The translations under genes were made by a program, and so were the position numbers. DNA of 64,000 nucleotides from Pyrobaculum sp. WP30 (GTDB taxonomy: Archaea; Thermoproteota; Thermoprotei; Thermoproteales; Thermoproteaceae), in NCBI GenBank assembly GCA_001189275.1, contig CP012158.1, forward strand, positions 1,603,704 to 1,667,703. The letters run 5' to 3'. Shown piece after piece: positions 1-7,912 of this stretch (position 1 is the first letter of the stretch; each line of letters starts with the position of its first letter). Below the pieces are notes generated by a model, which did no database searches, was not told where the DNA came from, and worked only from the letters and a program-made list of their open reading frames with translations.

Positions 1-57
1 AGCCTCGACGCCGCCTCTGGTTAGGGAGGTGGTTGCGTAAAACATATGCGGGGGTGT

Positions 58-375
58 CTAGCAGGTGGGCTTCTCGGCGCATGGGTGTTCGGCGCAGAGG
101 GGGTGGCCCCGCGGCGCTATCACCACCACCTTCTCTGGGGGGAGGTGGGGGAGGAGGTCTGCGAAGTCTGGGTAGACGTATATCTTCTCGGCGGCGTCTA
201 GCAGAAGCAGGGCGTGGGTCTTTTTCTCTACGTGTGCCTGGACGCCGCCGTCTACCTCCTGGGGGTCTACTTGGCTGTAGTGGTCTATGTGGACGGCGCC
301 GCAGTTTTTGGCGTGTGTTAGTCCTTCTTGTCCTCCGCCTAGTATGAAGAGGGTCGGCACCCGGTTCGTCGTCAC
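58..375 (-). CDS. Small protein of unknown function
   Basis: A reading frame of 105 codons that I do not recognise. It starts with a hydrophobic strand and a Gly-rich turn (LFILGGGQEG), has a central DHYSQVD segment, and ends in a Cys/His-containing tail (HPLCAEHPCAEKPTC). It has the look of a small alpha/beta protein with possible metal-binding residues at the end. The annotated start is GTG; a second in-frame GTG five codons later, just before PTLFILGGG, fits the fold better. It lies 22 nt downstream of the RidA-family gene on the same strand, so the two may be co-transcribed. Function is unknown. Confidence 0.55.
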   Translation of the reverse strand: MTTNRVPTLFILGGGQEGLTHAKNCGAVHIDHYSQVDPQEVDGGVQAHVEKKTHALLLLDAAEKIYVYPDFADLLPHLPPEKVVVIAPRGHPLCAEHPCAEKPTC

Positions 376-397
376 CTATCTGCGCTGCGAGTCGTCA

Positions 398-808
398 TCA
401 ACCCCTTACCGCTATTACTGCAATTTCTATTAAAACATCTCTTGGCAGTCTGGCGGCTTGGACTGTGACGCGGGCGGGGGGCTTCTCCTTGAAGTATTGG
501 GCGTAGACTTCGTTGTATTCTGGGAACATGTTCATGTCGGCGAGGAAGACGAAGGCCATCGTCACGTCGTTAAGCGTGTAGCCGGCCGCCTCCAGCACAG
601 CCTTTATGTTTTCGAGGACTTGCCGGGTCTGTTCCTTTATGCCGCCTTTTACCACCTCTCCGGTTTTGGGGTCTATCGGTATTTGGCCTGACACGAAGAG
701 CATGTTGCCAGCCTTTACGGCTTGTGAATATGGACCTATGGGTTTGGGCGCCGCCTCTGTGTATATGACCTCCTTCACGGCTGGGTGTGTGTGGGCGGTA
801 ATAAACAT
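398..808 (-). CDS. ridA: RidA family enamine/imine deaminase
   Basis: A member of the RidA/YjgF/UK114 family, which hydrolyses reactive 2-aminoacrylate-type enamines and imines released by PLP enzymes. It shows the family opening ([17 protein letters not shown]), the core strand [14 protein letters not shown], and the C-terminal signature [18 protein letters not shown] containing the arginine expected to bind the substrate carboxylate. RidA proteins are usually about 125-130 residues and cytosolic trimers; the GTG at 778 would give exactly that length, while the ATG at 808 adds ten residues. A TATA-like sequence near 824-830 precedes the start and may also serve the divergent nicotinamidase gene. 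Confidence 0.93.
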   Translation of the reverse strand: MFITAHTHPAVKEVIYTEAAPKPIGPYSQAVKAGNMLFVSGQIPIDPKTGEVVKGGIKEQTRQVLENIKAVLEAAGYTLNDVTMAFVFLADMNMFPEYNEVYAQYFKEKPPARVTVQAARLPRDVLIEIAVIAVRG

Positions 809-846
809 TACGCTAAAGTATTAAACATGGAGACGGTAGTAGTTGT

Positions 847-1458
847 ATGTTGCCCGATGTGGTCAAGGTGCCTAGGGTGACGGTTGTGGATAGGGTTTCG
901 CTTCCCGCCAAGGCAAGCGCCGTGGTTGTGGTGGATATGCAGAACGACTTCGCGCATCCTGACGGTAAGCTCTTCGGCCAGGCGTCTCGGGAGATCATCC
1001 CCCGAATAGCGGCGCTTTTGGAGAGGGCGCGGGGGAGGGGGGTGCGGGTTATATATACCAAGGATACGCACTACCCCGACGACCCTGTGGAGTTCCCCAT
1101 ATGGGGGCCCCACGTGGTTAAGGGTTCGTGGGGTTGGGAGATTGTGGATGAGCTTAAGCCGAGGGAGGGGGATGTCGTGGTGGAGAAGATGAGGTACGAC
1201 GCCTTTTTCGGCACGCCGCTTGACCACATCCTTCGTATGTACGGCGTGAAGCACCTGGTCGTGACGGGCACCGTGGCGAACATCTGCGTCCTCCACACGG
1301 TGGCCAGCGCGAGGCTTAGGCTTTACGACGTCGTCGTGCCCATAGACGCCATAGCGGCTTTAAACGAGTTCGACTACGCCGCCGCGCTTAGGCAGATGGA
1401 CTTCCTCTACAGGGTCACCCTGACGAAGACAGAGGGCGTCGAGTTCGCGAGTATATAA
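847..1458 (+). CDS. pncA: Nicotinamidase / isochorismatase-fold cysteine hydrolase
   Basis: Predicted to deamidate nicotinamide to nicotinate for NAD salvage. The isochorismatase-fold triad is visible as Asp30 (VVVDMQNDF), Lys114 (VVVEKMRYDAF) and Cys147 (TVANICVLHT). The metal-site pattern of true nicotinamidases also appears to be present: Asp73 and His75 (KDTHYP) with His89 (GPHVVKG). That favours nicotinamidase over other family members, although close amidohydrolases cannot be excluded. A TATA-like element about 27 nt upstream suits a leaderless ATG start. A nicotinate phosphoribosyltransferase, the next enzyme of the pathway, lies at 22091-23251. Confidence 0.85.
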   Translation: MLPDVVKVPRVTVVDRVSLPAKASAVVVVDMQNDFAHPDGKLFGQASREIIPRIAALLERARGRGVRVIYTKDTHYPDDPVEFPIWGPHVVKGSWGWEIVDELKPREGDVVVEKMRYDAFFGTPLDHILRMYGVKHLVVTGTVANICVLHTVASARLRLYDVVVPIDAIAALNEFDYAAALRQMDFLYRVTLTKTEGVEFASI

Positions 1459-1479
1459 AAGTCCCCTCCTTTTTCCTCC

Positions 1480-2127
1480 GTGTCAGACGTCGAGCTGGCT
1501 CTTGTGTTGGGCGCGTGGGTTTTGTTCGTCGCCGTGGTCCTCACCCGGTGGACCTACGGGCCGCTTTCGCGGCGGTTCGGCCACATGCGGGCTGTTTACT
1601 TCAACCGTAAGATAATCCACGTGCTGGCGGGCGGCGTCGTCGCGGTTTTGGTGCCTTTCTTCAGTAGCTGGGTGGTGCCCACCGCGGCGGCGCTTGCCAT
1701 AGCTCTATTTCTGTATGTTCCGCATAAGACGGGGCGTCTCCTGTGGTGGTTTCAGGACCCCGGCAACATGTACGAGGTGTCTTTCGCGGTTATGTGGGCC
1801 CTGGTGGTGGCGCTGAGCTGGGGCGTCTTAGGCGACTGGCGGCTCGGCGTTGTGCCCGCGTTGTTTATGGCGGTGGGGGACTCGGCCACGGGGGTTGTGA
1901 GGAATCTTTTGTTTAAGCGGCGGACCAAGCACTGGGCTGGCAACATTGCCATGGCCGCGGTTTCTGTCCCCATAGGCTGGTACTACCTGGGCGTCGTGGG
2001 GGCGCTGGCGGGGCTTCTGGCAAGTGCCGTGGAGAGGTTCGAGTTCCCCCCGATTGACGACAACGTGATTGTCCCCGCTACTTCGTTTCTCTTCCTTCTT
2101 CTTGCCCGCACAGTCTTCCCACTATGA
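1480..2127 (+). CDS. Polyprenol (dolichol/phytol) kinase-like membrane protein
   Basis: An integral membrane protein of 215 residues with about six to seven hydrophobic segments. It resembles the SEC59/DGK1/VTE5 group, which uses CTP to phosphorylate isoprenoid alcohols. Supporting motifs are FNRKIIHVLAGG near residue 45, GDSATGVVRNLLF near 130, the basic KHWAGN segment and the late IDDNVIVP motif. In archaea such a protein could make or recycle dolichyl phosphate for N-glycosylation; that role and the substrate are inference. GTG is the start; the TATA box (atataaaa) overlaps the stop codon of the nicotinamidase gene. The 3' end overlaps the convergent tRNA methyltransferase by 50 nt. Confidence 0.75.
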   Translation: MSDVELALVLGAWVLFVAVVLTRWTYGPLSRRFGHMRAVYFNRKIIHVLAGGVVAVLVPFFSSWVVPTAAALAIALFLYVPHKTGRLLWWFQDPGNMYEVSFAVMWALVVALSWGVLGDWRLGVVPALFMAVGDSATGVVRNLLFKRRTKHWAGNIAMAAVSVPIGWYYLGVVGALAGLLASAVERFEFPPIDDNVIVPATSFLFLLLARTVFPL

Positions 2128-3094
2128 TGTTGCTGTAGAGGCCGCCTTGGTATACCACGCGCCTGATCAACACCTCGCCGCCTACTTGGCTTAGAAACGT
2201 CTTGTACCTCGGCGTTATTACGACGTAAATGGAGCACCCCCTCGCCAGCCTCCTCATGGCTTTGCCGAGGAGGCGGTATAGCCTGCCTATCTTGCCGGGG
2301 ATTCTGAAGCCGTAGGGCGGGTTGTAGACGTACTTATCACATACGGGCCTCATGGCTCTGTGTAGCTTCGTGGAGTCGAACCAGAGGAAGTCCGCGAAGT
2401 GGTTGTGCCCCGCGTTTTTCACGGCGCCTTTGACGTGCCTCAGCGAGATGTCTACGCAGATGTAGCGGGTCTGGGGCGCCAGCTCAGCCGCCTCCGCCGC
2501 GATGGTCCCGCCTCCGCAGGTCAGGTCGCAGAGGGTCTCGCCAGGTTGCGGCTTGGCGAGCCGGAGCATGGCGTTGGCTATTACGGGGTTTAAGCTGGCG
2601 TAGTGCTCGTACGCCCTCCAGGGCCTGTCCTTCAGGCTTTTCTTAGCCACTGTGATCCACACGGCTACGTAGTCCTCCACTACGTCTACGTTTATCTCCA
2701 CATCTGGATCCACGAGGCTGATGACGACCCCCCGCTCCTTGAGCCACCTTCCCACCTCCCGCTCCACGTCGCGGGAGGTGAAGCCGTGGCTACCCACCCG
2801 CTCTGTCCGGACGCCCGCCGTGGTGTTTTTAGTGAGATAGCGGAGGGCCGCGGGGAGGCGCTCCACAGCCAGCGACACAACACCCCTTAGATCATTGGCG
2901 TGACCGTCGCCGAGGAATATGCCGAACCGCTCCACCGTCTTCAGCGAGAAGAGCGCAGGTGGCTCAACATCGACCTCCGCCACGACGCGGCCTGTCATGT
3001 ATCTGGCCCTCGCCCACCTCGTGGGGCGTCCCTCGGCCAGCTCTTCGATAACGAAATCCTCAAGACCAGGTACCGTGGTCAGTATATACTGCAC
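2078..3094 (-). CDS. trm14: THUMP-domain tRNA (guanine-N2) methyltransferase, Trm14/TrmN-like
   Basis: An N-terminal THUMP RNA-binding region (about residues 1-160) is followed by a Rossmann-fold methyltransferase with SAM motif I DLTCGGGT (190-197), the acidic end of strand 2 (VDIS, near 214) and the N2-guanine methyltransferase motif NPPYG (258-262). This architecture matches archaeal Trm14/TrmN, which makes m2G at position 6 of tRNA; Trm11-type m2G10 enzymes are the alternative. I chose the GTG at 3094 because a TATA box (ttataaac) lies about 23 nt upstream and the THUMP fold begins immediately. An in-frame extension to 3184 is possible but adds unlikely sequence. Confidence 0.88.
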   Translation of the reverse strand: MQYILTTVPGLEDFVIEELAEGRPTRWARARYMTGRVVAEVDVEPPALFSLKTVERFGIFLGDGHANDLRGVVSLAVERLPAALRYLTKNTTAGVRTERVGSHGFTSRDVEREVGRWLKERGVVISLVDPDVEINVDVVEDYVAVWITVAKKSLKDRPWRAYEHYASLNPVIANAMLRLAKPQPGETLCDLTCGGGTIAAEAAELAPQTRYICVDISLRHVKGAVKNAGHNHFADFLWFDSTKLHRAMRPVCDKYVYNPPYGFRIPGKIGRLYRLLGKAMRRLARGCSIYVVITPRYKTFLSQVGGEVLIRRVVYQGGLYSNIIVGRLCGQEEGRETK

Positions 3095-3180
3095 TGCAGG
3101 TAAGAGGAGGCGGTTTATAAAACAAGCACGGTCGCGACAGCTGGCAACGCCCCAGGTCAGCGCACCGCGGCACACACGCC

Positions 3181-3760
3181 ACAATCTTCAAGCTGAGGGG
3201 GGTCCGCCGCCTGTTTGGTTGCTTGTCTTCAACACGCCGCCGTCTTTAACCGTCTCTAGGGAACGGGACATGTCCAGGACGCCCGTGGCGACTGCGTCAC
3301 AATTCTGCTTTCAGAAAACCTCGCCTCCACACCACCTGCCGTGTTTTCCACAACGGCTATGTCCCCCGCGCCGGCGAGATGCGGCCCGGCGGCATTGACT
3401 CCGTTGGTTCTAGGCGCAGTCTTCTTTCTTACTCCGACTTTCTTATTGTTTACTACGGCGGCCTAGGGCGGTCCTCCGTCTAGCTGTGGTTTTTCCCGTC
3501 GCTGTTCTGACGCGTTGCGCCGCCTCAGCCCCACTTGGGGGGAGTTGTGACCGGTGGATGGTTGAGGTTGCTGTGGCCGTGGCTGTGGGCGCGGGCGCCT
3601 GGTGGGCACGTTTACCGTGTACAACTGCGGACGCGGGGTCAAGTCTGTGCACTACGTCGCGACGTCGTTGTGGGTTGGCCGTTGTGACGTAGTTCAAGCT
3701 GGGCTTCGTGATGGGTGGCTGACTGGCGGTGTCTGCCGATAGGGGGCGGGGTTTCTCGTA
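3181..3760 (+). pseudogene. Gene-free stretch, possibly a decayed surface-protein gene
   Basis: About 800 nt between 3095 and 3893 carry no convincing gene. On the forward strand short pieces look like protein in shifting frames: GDCVTILLSENLASTPPAVF near 3290-3350, then HNGYVPRAGEMRPGG, then YSDFLIVYYGGLGRSSV up to a stop near 3480, and GTFTVYNCGRGVKSVHYV near 3604-3660 ending at a stop near 3741. The strand-rich, Asn/Gly-rich wording resembles beta-domain surface proteins of archaea, so a frameshifted relic is plausible. This is a weak call; it may be spacer with chance open frames. No repeats or RNA were seen. Confidence 0.25.
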
Positions 3761-3893
3761 GAGAGGCGCGTCTCCTTTACGGCTCGAAATTCCGGGGCCG
3801 TGGCTTGTGTGGAGTTGCGTCTCTTCTCGTCTGGGCTTAATGGTGTCTGGTTCGTGTTTGGAAGATATTTATATCTCGTCGTATTATGCGTCG

Positions 3894-5447
3894 GTGGATA
3901 AATACGTTGTCGACAGCTCTGCAATACTGGATGGATCTCTGAAGGAGGCGGTGGTCGGCGGGAGGATCAGGGGAGCTATCTTCCTCCTCTCGGAGATGGT
4001 GGAGCACTTTGCGTCGCTTGCTAGACAGGGCGACGGGGTTGGCATAGTCGCTATGGATGAGCTTAAGGATCTGCACGACGTGGTGGAGAAGCTGGGGCTT
4101 TCCGACTTCGTGAAGATCGAGGTGGTGCCCGCCGGGAGGCGGCTTGACCCCGGCGAGTTTGACGTCTACGCCCGGCGGTTCGCCAAGGAGAACGGTTGCG
4201 TCTACGTGACGAGCGACGAGCTGGCTAGAGACGCCGCGGCTGTGCAGGGGATCCAGGTGCTTTATCTCGGCAGGCCCCGCGACGTTTTGACCATTGAGAA
4301 GTTCTTCGGGAAAGACGTCATGTCTGTCCACCTGAAGGAGGGCCTTCCGCCTTTCGGCAAGGTGGGTCGGCCGGGTAGCTGGCGCTTCGTTCAGCTTTCT
4401 GCGGATCTGCTCACTAGGCAACAGCTCGACGTAATTGTGAGGGAGCTGATTTCAGAGGCCTCCCGGCTGAGTCCCAGGACTAAGATCGAGATCAGGAGGC
4501 CGCACTCCCTGATTATCCAGCACAAGGACCACAGGATAGTCATAGTGTTCCCGCCTGTTTCGGAGCGGCTGGAGATAACCGCCACGAAGCCCGTAGTTAG
4601 GAAGAGAATCGAGGACTACAACCTAGACCCGAGGGTGTTGGAGCGGCTGGAGAAGAGCGCCGAGGGCATCTTGATAGCGGGGGCGCCGGGGGCGGGCAAG
4701 ACCACCTTCGCCCAGGCCTTGGCGGAGTTCTACCTAAGCAAGGGGAAGATCGTGAAGACTGTGGAGTCGCCCCGCGACATGGAGCTGAGCCCGCCCATCA
4801 CCCAGCTCTCCAAGAACTTGGCGACGTCGGAGGAGATACACGACATACTACTCCTCTCACGTCCCGACTACACGATCTTCGACGAGATGAGGGACACGGC
4901 GGATTTCCAGCTCTACGTTGACCTTCGGCTGGCGGGCGTCGGCATGGCCGGCGTCGTACACGCCACGTCGCCGATAGACGCCATCCAGCGCTTCATCAGG
5001 AGGGTGGAGCTGGGCATGATACCGTCGATTATCGACACTGTGATCTTCATGAAAGACGGCGAGGTGAGGAAGATCTACGCCCTCTCCATGGTGGTGAAGG
5101 TGCCCGCCGGCATGAGGGAGGAGGACCTCGCGAGGCCCGTGATCCTTGTGAAGGACTTCCTCACAGACGAGGTGGAGTACGAGATCTACGTATTCGGCGA
5201 GGAGACCTTCGTGGTCCCCATAAAGAGGGTGGAGGAGAGGGCGCCGAGCCGCAGGGTGTACTCCATGGTCATATCGGCGCTCAAGCGCTACGTGCCCCCC
5301 AGCGAGATCAAGCTGGAGGAGCGGGACGGCTTGATCGTGGTAAGGGTCCCGGAGGAGTACCTCGGCGTCGTGCTCTCCCGGGGGGTCACAAAGCTGGAGA
5401 AGCTGAGGAGGAAGCTCTCAGTGGACTTCAGGATAGAGCCCCGGTGA
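3894..5447 (+). CDS. PINA-type ATPase (PIN domain, PilT-like ATPase, KH domain)
   Basis: A 517-residue protein with an N-terminal PIN domain (VDKYVVDSSAIL with Asp7), a central ATPase with Walker A GAPGAGKTT (263-271) and an acidic IFDEMRD motif, and a C-terminal region consistent with KH-type RNA/DNA binding. This is the architecture of archaeal PINA, reported in Sulfolobus as a hexameric helicase that promotes Holliday-junction branch migration. The GTG at 3894 is preferred: a TATA box (atttatatc) sits about 25 nt upstream, and translation would begin right at the PIN strand. Its stop overlaps the start of the next gene (GTGA), so the two form an operon. Confidence 0.88.
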   Translation: MDKYVVDSSAILDGSLKEAVVGGRIRGAIFLLSEMVEHFASLARQGDGVGIVAMDELKDLHDVVEKLGLSDFVKIEVVPAGRRLDPGEFDVYARRFAKENGCVYVTSDELARDAAAVQGIQVLYLGRPRDVLTIEKFFGKDVMSVHLKEGLPPFGKVGRPGSWRFVQLSADLLTRQQLDVIVRELISEASRLSPRTKIEIRRPHSLIIQHKDHRIVIVFPPVSERLEITATKPVVRKRIEDYNLDPRVLERLEKSAEGILIAGAPGAGKTTFAQALAEFYLSKGKIVKTVESPRDMELSPPITQLSKNLATSEEIHDILLLSRPDYTIFDEMRDTADFQLYVDLRLAGVGMAGVVHATSPIDAIQRFIRRVELGMIPSIIDTVIFMKDGEVRKIYALSMVVKVPAGMREEDLARPVILVKDFLTDEVEYEIYVFGEETFVVPIKRVEERAPSRRVYSMVISALKRYVPPSEIKLEERDGLIVVRVPEEYLGVVLSRGVTKLEKLRRKLSVDFRIEPR

Positions 5448-6190
5448 CCGAGGCCGCGGCGTATTACGACGCCATAGCCCACATCTACAGCGACATCTAC
5501 CTCCGGATGGAGTACTACAGACTGCTGTATAGAAAACTCGGCGAGGTCATCGACAGATACATAAGGCCGGGGATGAGGGTTCTCGACGTCGGGGCCGGGA
5601 CGGGGTTCTGGAGCCTATATATGCGGAGGAGGGGGGCCCACGTGGTGTCGCTCGACATCTCCTTCAAATCCCTCGAGACGTGTAGATGCGGCGAGAGGAT
5701 AAACGGAGACGCCGGCCATCTGCCCCTCAAGACGGGAAGCTTCGACGCCGTGACGGCGTTCGGCAGCGTCTACAACCACATCTCGGGGCTGGCAGACGCC
5801 TTTACCTCCGCGTTGCGCGTCTTGAAGAGAGGCGGCCTCTTCATCGCCGATGTGGACAACGCCGTCTGCCTAGACATGCTCTACGAATACCTGCTGTATC
5901 AAGGCCTCGGCAGGTTGAAAAACGCGCTTCTGCGCGGCGTCGTGGAGGGCAGGTGGGAGTCGGCACACGGCGAGATACCCTTCACCTACTACTCCTACTT
6001 CTACGTGAGGGCCGCGCTGAGGAGGGCCGGCCTCAAGCTGGTGGAGGCCAGACCCGTCTACCTCCTCCCGCCGCTCCCCACCAGGCTGTTGCAGAGACGT
6101 CTCAGGCTGAGGTGGCTGGAGCGGCTCGACCACCTGCGGCCGCTGGCCCCCCTCGCCACGACCGTTGTCTACGTCGCCGTCAAAGCTTGA
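5444..6190 (+). CDS. Class I SAM-dependent methyltransferase
   Basis: A Rossmann-fold methyltransferase of 248 residues. SAM motif I is VLDVGAGTGFWS near residue 45, followed by an acidic strand end (VVSLDIS), a GDAGHLPL segment typical of motif III, and DAVTAFGSVYNH as motif IV. The closest familiar group is the broad UbiE/small-molecule methyltransferase type; the substrate cannot be read from the sequence. It starts on a GTG within the stop of the PINA-like gene and is probably translationally coupled to it. Its 3' end overlaps the convergent RNase Z gene by 11 nt. Confidence 0.85.
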   Translation: MTEAAAYYDAIAHIYSDIYLRMEYYRLLYRKLGEVIDRYIRPGMRVLDVGAGTGFWSLYMRRRGAHVVSLDISFKSLETCRCGERINGDAGHLPLKTGSFDAVTAFGSVYNHISGLADAFTSALRVLKRGGLFIADVDNAVCLDMLYEYLLYQGLGRLKNALLRGVVEGRWESAHGEIPFTYYSYFYVRAALRRAGLKLVEARPVYLLPPLPTRLLQRRLRLRWLERLDHLRPLAPLATTVVYVAVKA

Positions 6191-7043
6191 CGAGGATGGT
6201 GTCGAAGTCCTCCGGCACGTAGATGTGTGGCGGGGGCTGGACGGCCCGCGCCAGGGCCCTGTGTCTCCCCTTGTCGGGATACCTCGCGCTGACGTGGGTG
6301 AGGACGAGGACCGACGCCTTAAGCGCCCTCGCCGCCTCCACCGCGTCCGCCACGGTGGAGTGCCCCTCCTCATGGGCCTTGCGGGGATCTACGTCATCTG
6401 CGAAGGTGGCCTCATGGATCAACACGTCCACCCACTCCACGCTCCTCCACATGTCGGGGCAGGGCCCTGTGTCGCCGGTGTAGAGAAGCCGCCGGAACCT
6501 CCTATGTGAGGGGTCCGCCACCTCCTCCGGCCTGATGACGCGGCCCCCCACCTCCACCGCCTCCCCCCTGATGAGGCTGGTCAAGGCCCACCTAGGCAGG
6601 TCGGCAACCTTCGAGAGGTCGAGCTTATAGCCCACGTCCCACTCCAGAAGCCACCCGCAGGCGTCGACGGTGTGGCACACCTCCACACATCGAATCTTGA
6701 GGCGCCCCCCGTCGTAGCTGTCGCCCACCTCCACGCCAAGCCTCCCCAAGGCTTCGTGCATAGTCCTCGGCGCCAGCACTCTGAGCCTGCCCCCCAGGAA
6801 TCTGCTGGTCAGCACCAGGCCCGGGAGCCCCAACACGTGGTCTTCGTGCGAGTGGGTGATGGCCACGAGGGTGAGGGAGGCCGGCGATACGTCTATATGC
6901 AGAAGCCTATACTGAGCGCCCTCTCCGGCGTCTAGCAGAATCCTGTGCCCCAGCCAGTCTTCTAGATAAATCGCCGGCAACGTCCTCTCCGCCTTGGGTA
7001 CCGCTCCCCCCGTGCCGAGGAAAACCAGCTTGAGGAGAGGCAC
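6180..7043 (-). CDS. rnz: Ribonuclease Z (tRNA 3'-end endonuclease)
   Basis: A metallo-beta-lactamase-fold nuclease that cuts pre-tRNA just 3' of the discriminator base. It has the zinc motif H64-S-H66-E-D68-H69 in THSHEDHVLGLPG, later metal ligands in YTGDTGPC and the HEATF segment, and the family's terminal THVSARY motif. Its 287 residues fit the short RNase Z form. It should be important here because the tRNA gene in this window does not encode CCA. It lies 19 nt downstream of ksgA on the same strand, suggesting a two-gene RNA-processing operon. Confidence 0.95.
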   Translation of the reverse strand: MPLLKLVFLGTGGAVPKAERTLPAIYLEDWLGHRILLDAGEGAQYRLLHIDVSPASLTLVAITHSHEDHVLGLPGLVLTSRFLGGRLRVLAPRTMHEALGRLGVEVGDSYDGGRLKIRCVEVCHTVDACGWLLEWDVGYKLDLSKVADLPRWALTSLIRGEAVEVGGRVIRPEEVADPSHRRFRRLLYTGDTGPCPDMWRSVEWVDVLIHEATFADDVDPRKAHEEGHSTVADAVEAARALKASVLVLTHVSARYPDKGRHRALARAVQPPPHIYVPEDFDTILVKL

Positions 7044-7062
7044 GGCACCCCGGCCGAGGGAG

Positions 7063-7755
7063 TTAAAAAGCCTTCCTGGACTTGTACAGCTCGACTATTT
7101 CCTCCAGGGAGAGCTGATATACGCGTTTTTCGGAGTTAGCCAGCTTCAGCCGCCGGAGGGTTTTTCTCCTTGCCGAGAAGAGCCAGGCGGTGAACCGCTG
7201 GAACTCCTCGAAGTCTTCCACGCAGGGCTCTCTAGGCGTTAGGCGGACCACGGCGGAGTACACCTTGGGCGGCGGCTCGAAGGCCTGCGGAGGCACGACC
7301 CGGAGCACCTCCACCTGGTAGTGACACTGGACGGCCACGGTGAGGCGGCCGTAGTTTTCGCCGCCGGGCTCTGCGGCCAAGCGCTCGGCCACTTCCCTCT
7401 GCACAGTCACAACCGCCGGCAACCGGCATCTGGCGAGCTTCAGGAGGAGAGGCGACGTTATTGAATACGGTATGTTCGACACGAAGAAGTCGGCCCTGGG
7501 CCACTCCAGCTCCAGCGCGTCGCCCACAACAACCACCACGTTGGGCGGCGCCGTCTGCATCAGCGCCTCCGCGAGGGCCGCGTCCACCTCTATGGCGTAG
7601 ACCAACCTGGACTTCCGCGCCAGGGGAATCGTGAGAACGCCCTCGCCGGGCCCCACCTCGATCACATCCAAGCCGCTAGGCACGAGGCTCACTATGTACT
7701 CAGCCACGGCGTCGTCCCTCAAAAAGTGTTGCCCAAGCCTCTTCCTCCTACGCAC
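7063..7755 (-). CDS. ksgA: 16S rRNA adenine dimethyltransferase KsgA/Dim1
   Basis: Dimethylates two adjacent adenines in the terminal hairpin of 16S rRNA during small-subunit assembly. It shows the family signature KRLGQHFLRDD at the N terminus, SAM motif I EVGPGEGVLT, the acidic strand EVD, GDAL, and the catalytic motif NIPYS. The track of in-frame starts allows an ATG at 7773, but a TATA-like element (ctaaata near 7774-7781, reverse strand) lies about 22 nt upstream of the GTG at 7755, so a leaderless GTG start just before RRRKRLGQHF is preferred. Followed closely by rnz. Confidence 0.93.
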   Translation of the reverse strand: MRRRKRLGQHFLRDDAVAEYIVSLVPSGLDVIEVGPGEGVLTIPLARKSRLVYAIEVDAALAEALMQTAPPNVVVVVGDALELEWPRADFFVSNIPYSITSPLLLKLARCRLPAVVTVQREVAERLAAEPGGENYGRLTVAVQCHYQVEVLRVVPPQAFEPPPKVYSAVVRLTPREPCVEDFEEFQRFTAWLFSARRKTLRRLKLANSEKRVYQLSLEEIVELYKSRKAF

Positions 7756-7800
7756 GTACCCCACACCACCCATCTATTTAGCTCTCAACGTGGCGGGGCA

Positions 7801-7855
7801 ACCGGCGGGAGGTCCGCCGGCTGAACTGGCGCCCAGACCACGGAACCTGTGAAGT
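7801..7855 (+). ncRNA. Possible small structured RNA beginning with a perfect hairpin
   Basis: The 139-nt gap between ksgA and gatE contains a perfect 7-bp hairpin, CCGGCGG (7802-7808), loop gaggt, CCGCCGG (7814-7820), followed by a smaller CTGG-cgc-CCAG hairpin at 7825-7835. A TATA-like box (tatttagc, 7774-7781) would place a forward transcription start near 7802, exactly at the hairpin. Short single-hairpin RNAs with guide-like features are known in Pyrobaculum, but I cannot identify guide or ACA boxes with confidence. It could instead be a terminator or regulatory hairpin. The 3' end is arbitrary. Confidence 0.3.
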
Positions 7856-7912
7856 ACCCCCTCTGGACACAGCCCGGCGTCGGTGCTTTTATATATAGCT
7901 TTTGTTGGAGCC

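Noticed and set aside
458-691. Forward open frame opposite the RidA gene
   Set aside because: It is a shadow of a well-supported gene on the other strand; many such frames occur because the sequence is GC-rich and stop codons are rare.
3486-3692. A 68-codon forward frame (VAVAVAVGAGAWWARLP) in the 3.1-3.9 kb gap
   Set aside because: Low-complexity composition, no promoter or ribosome-binding signal, and neighbouring frames look equally protein-like, so it is better seen as part of a decayed stretch.
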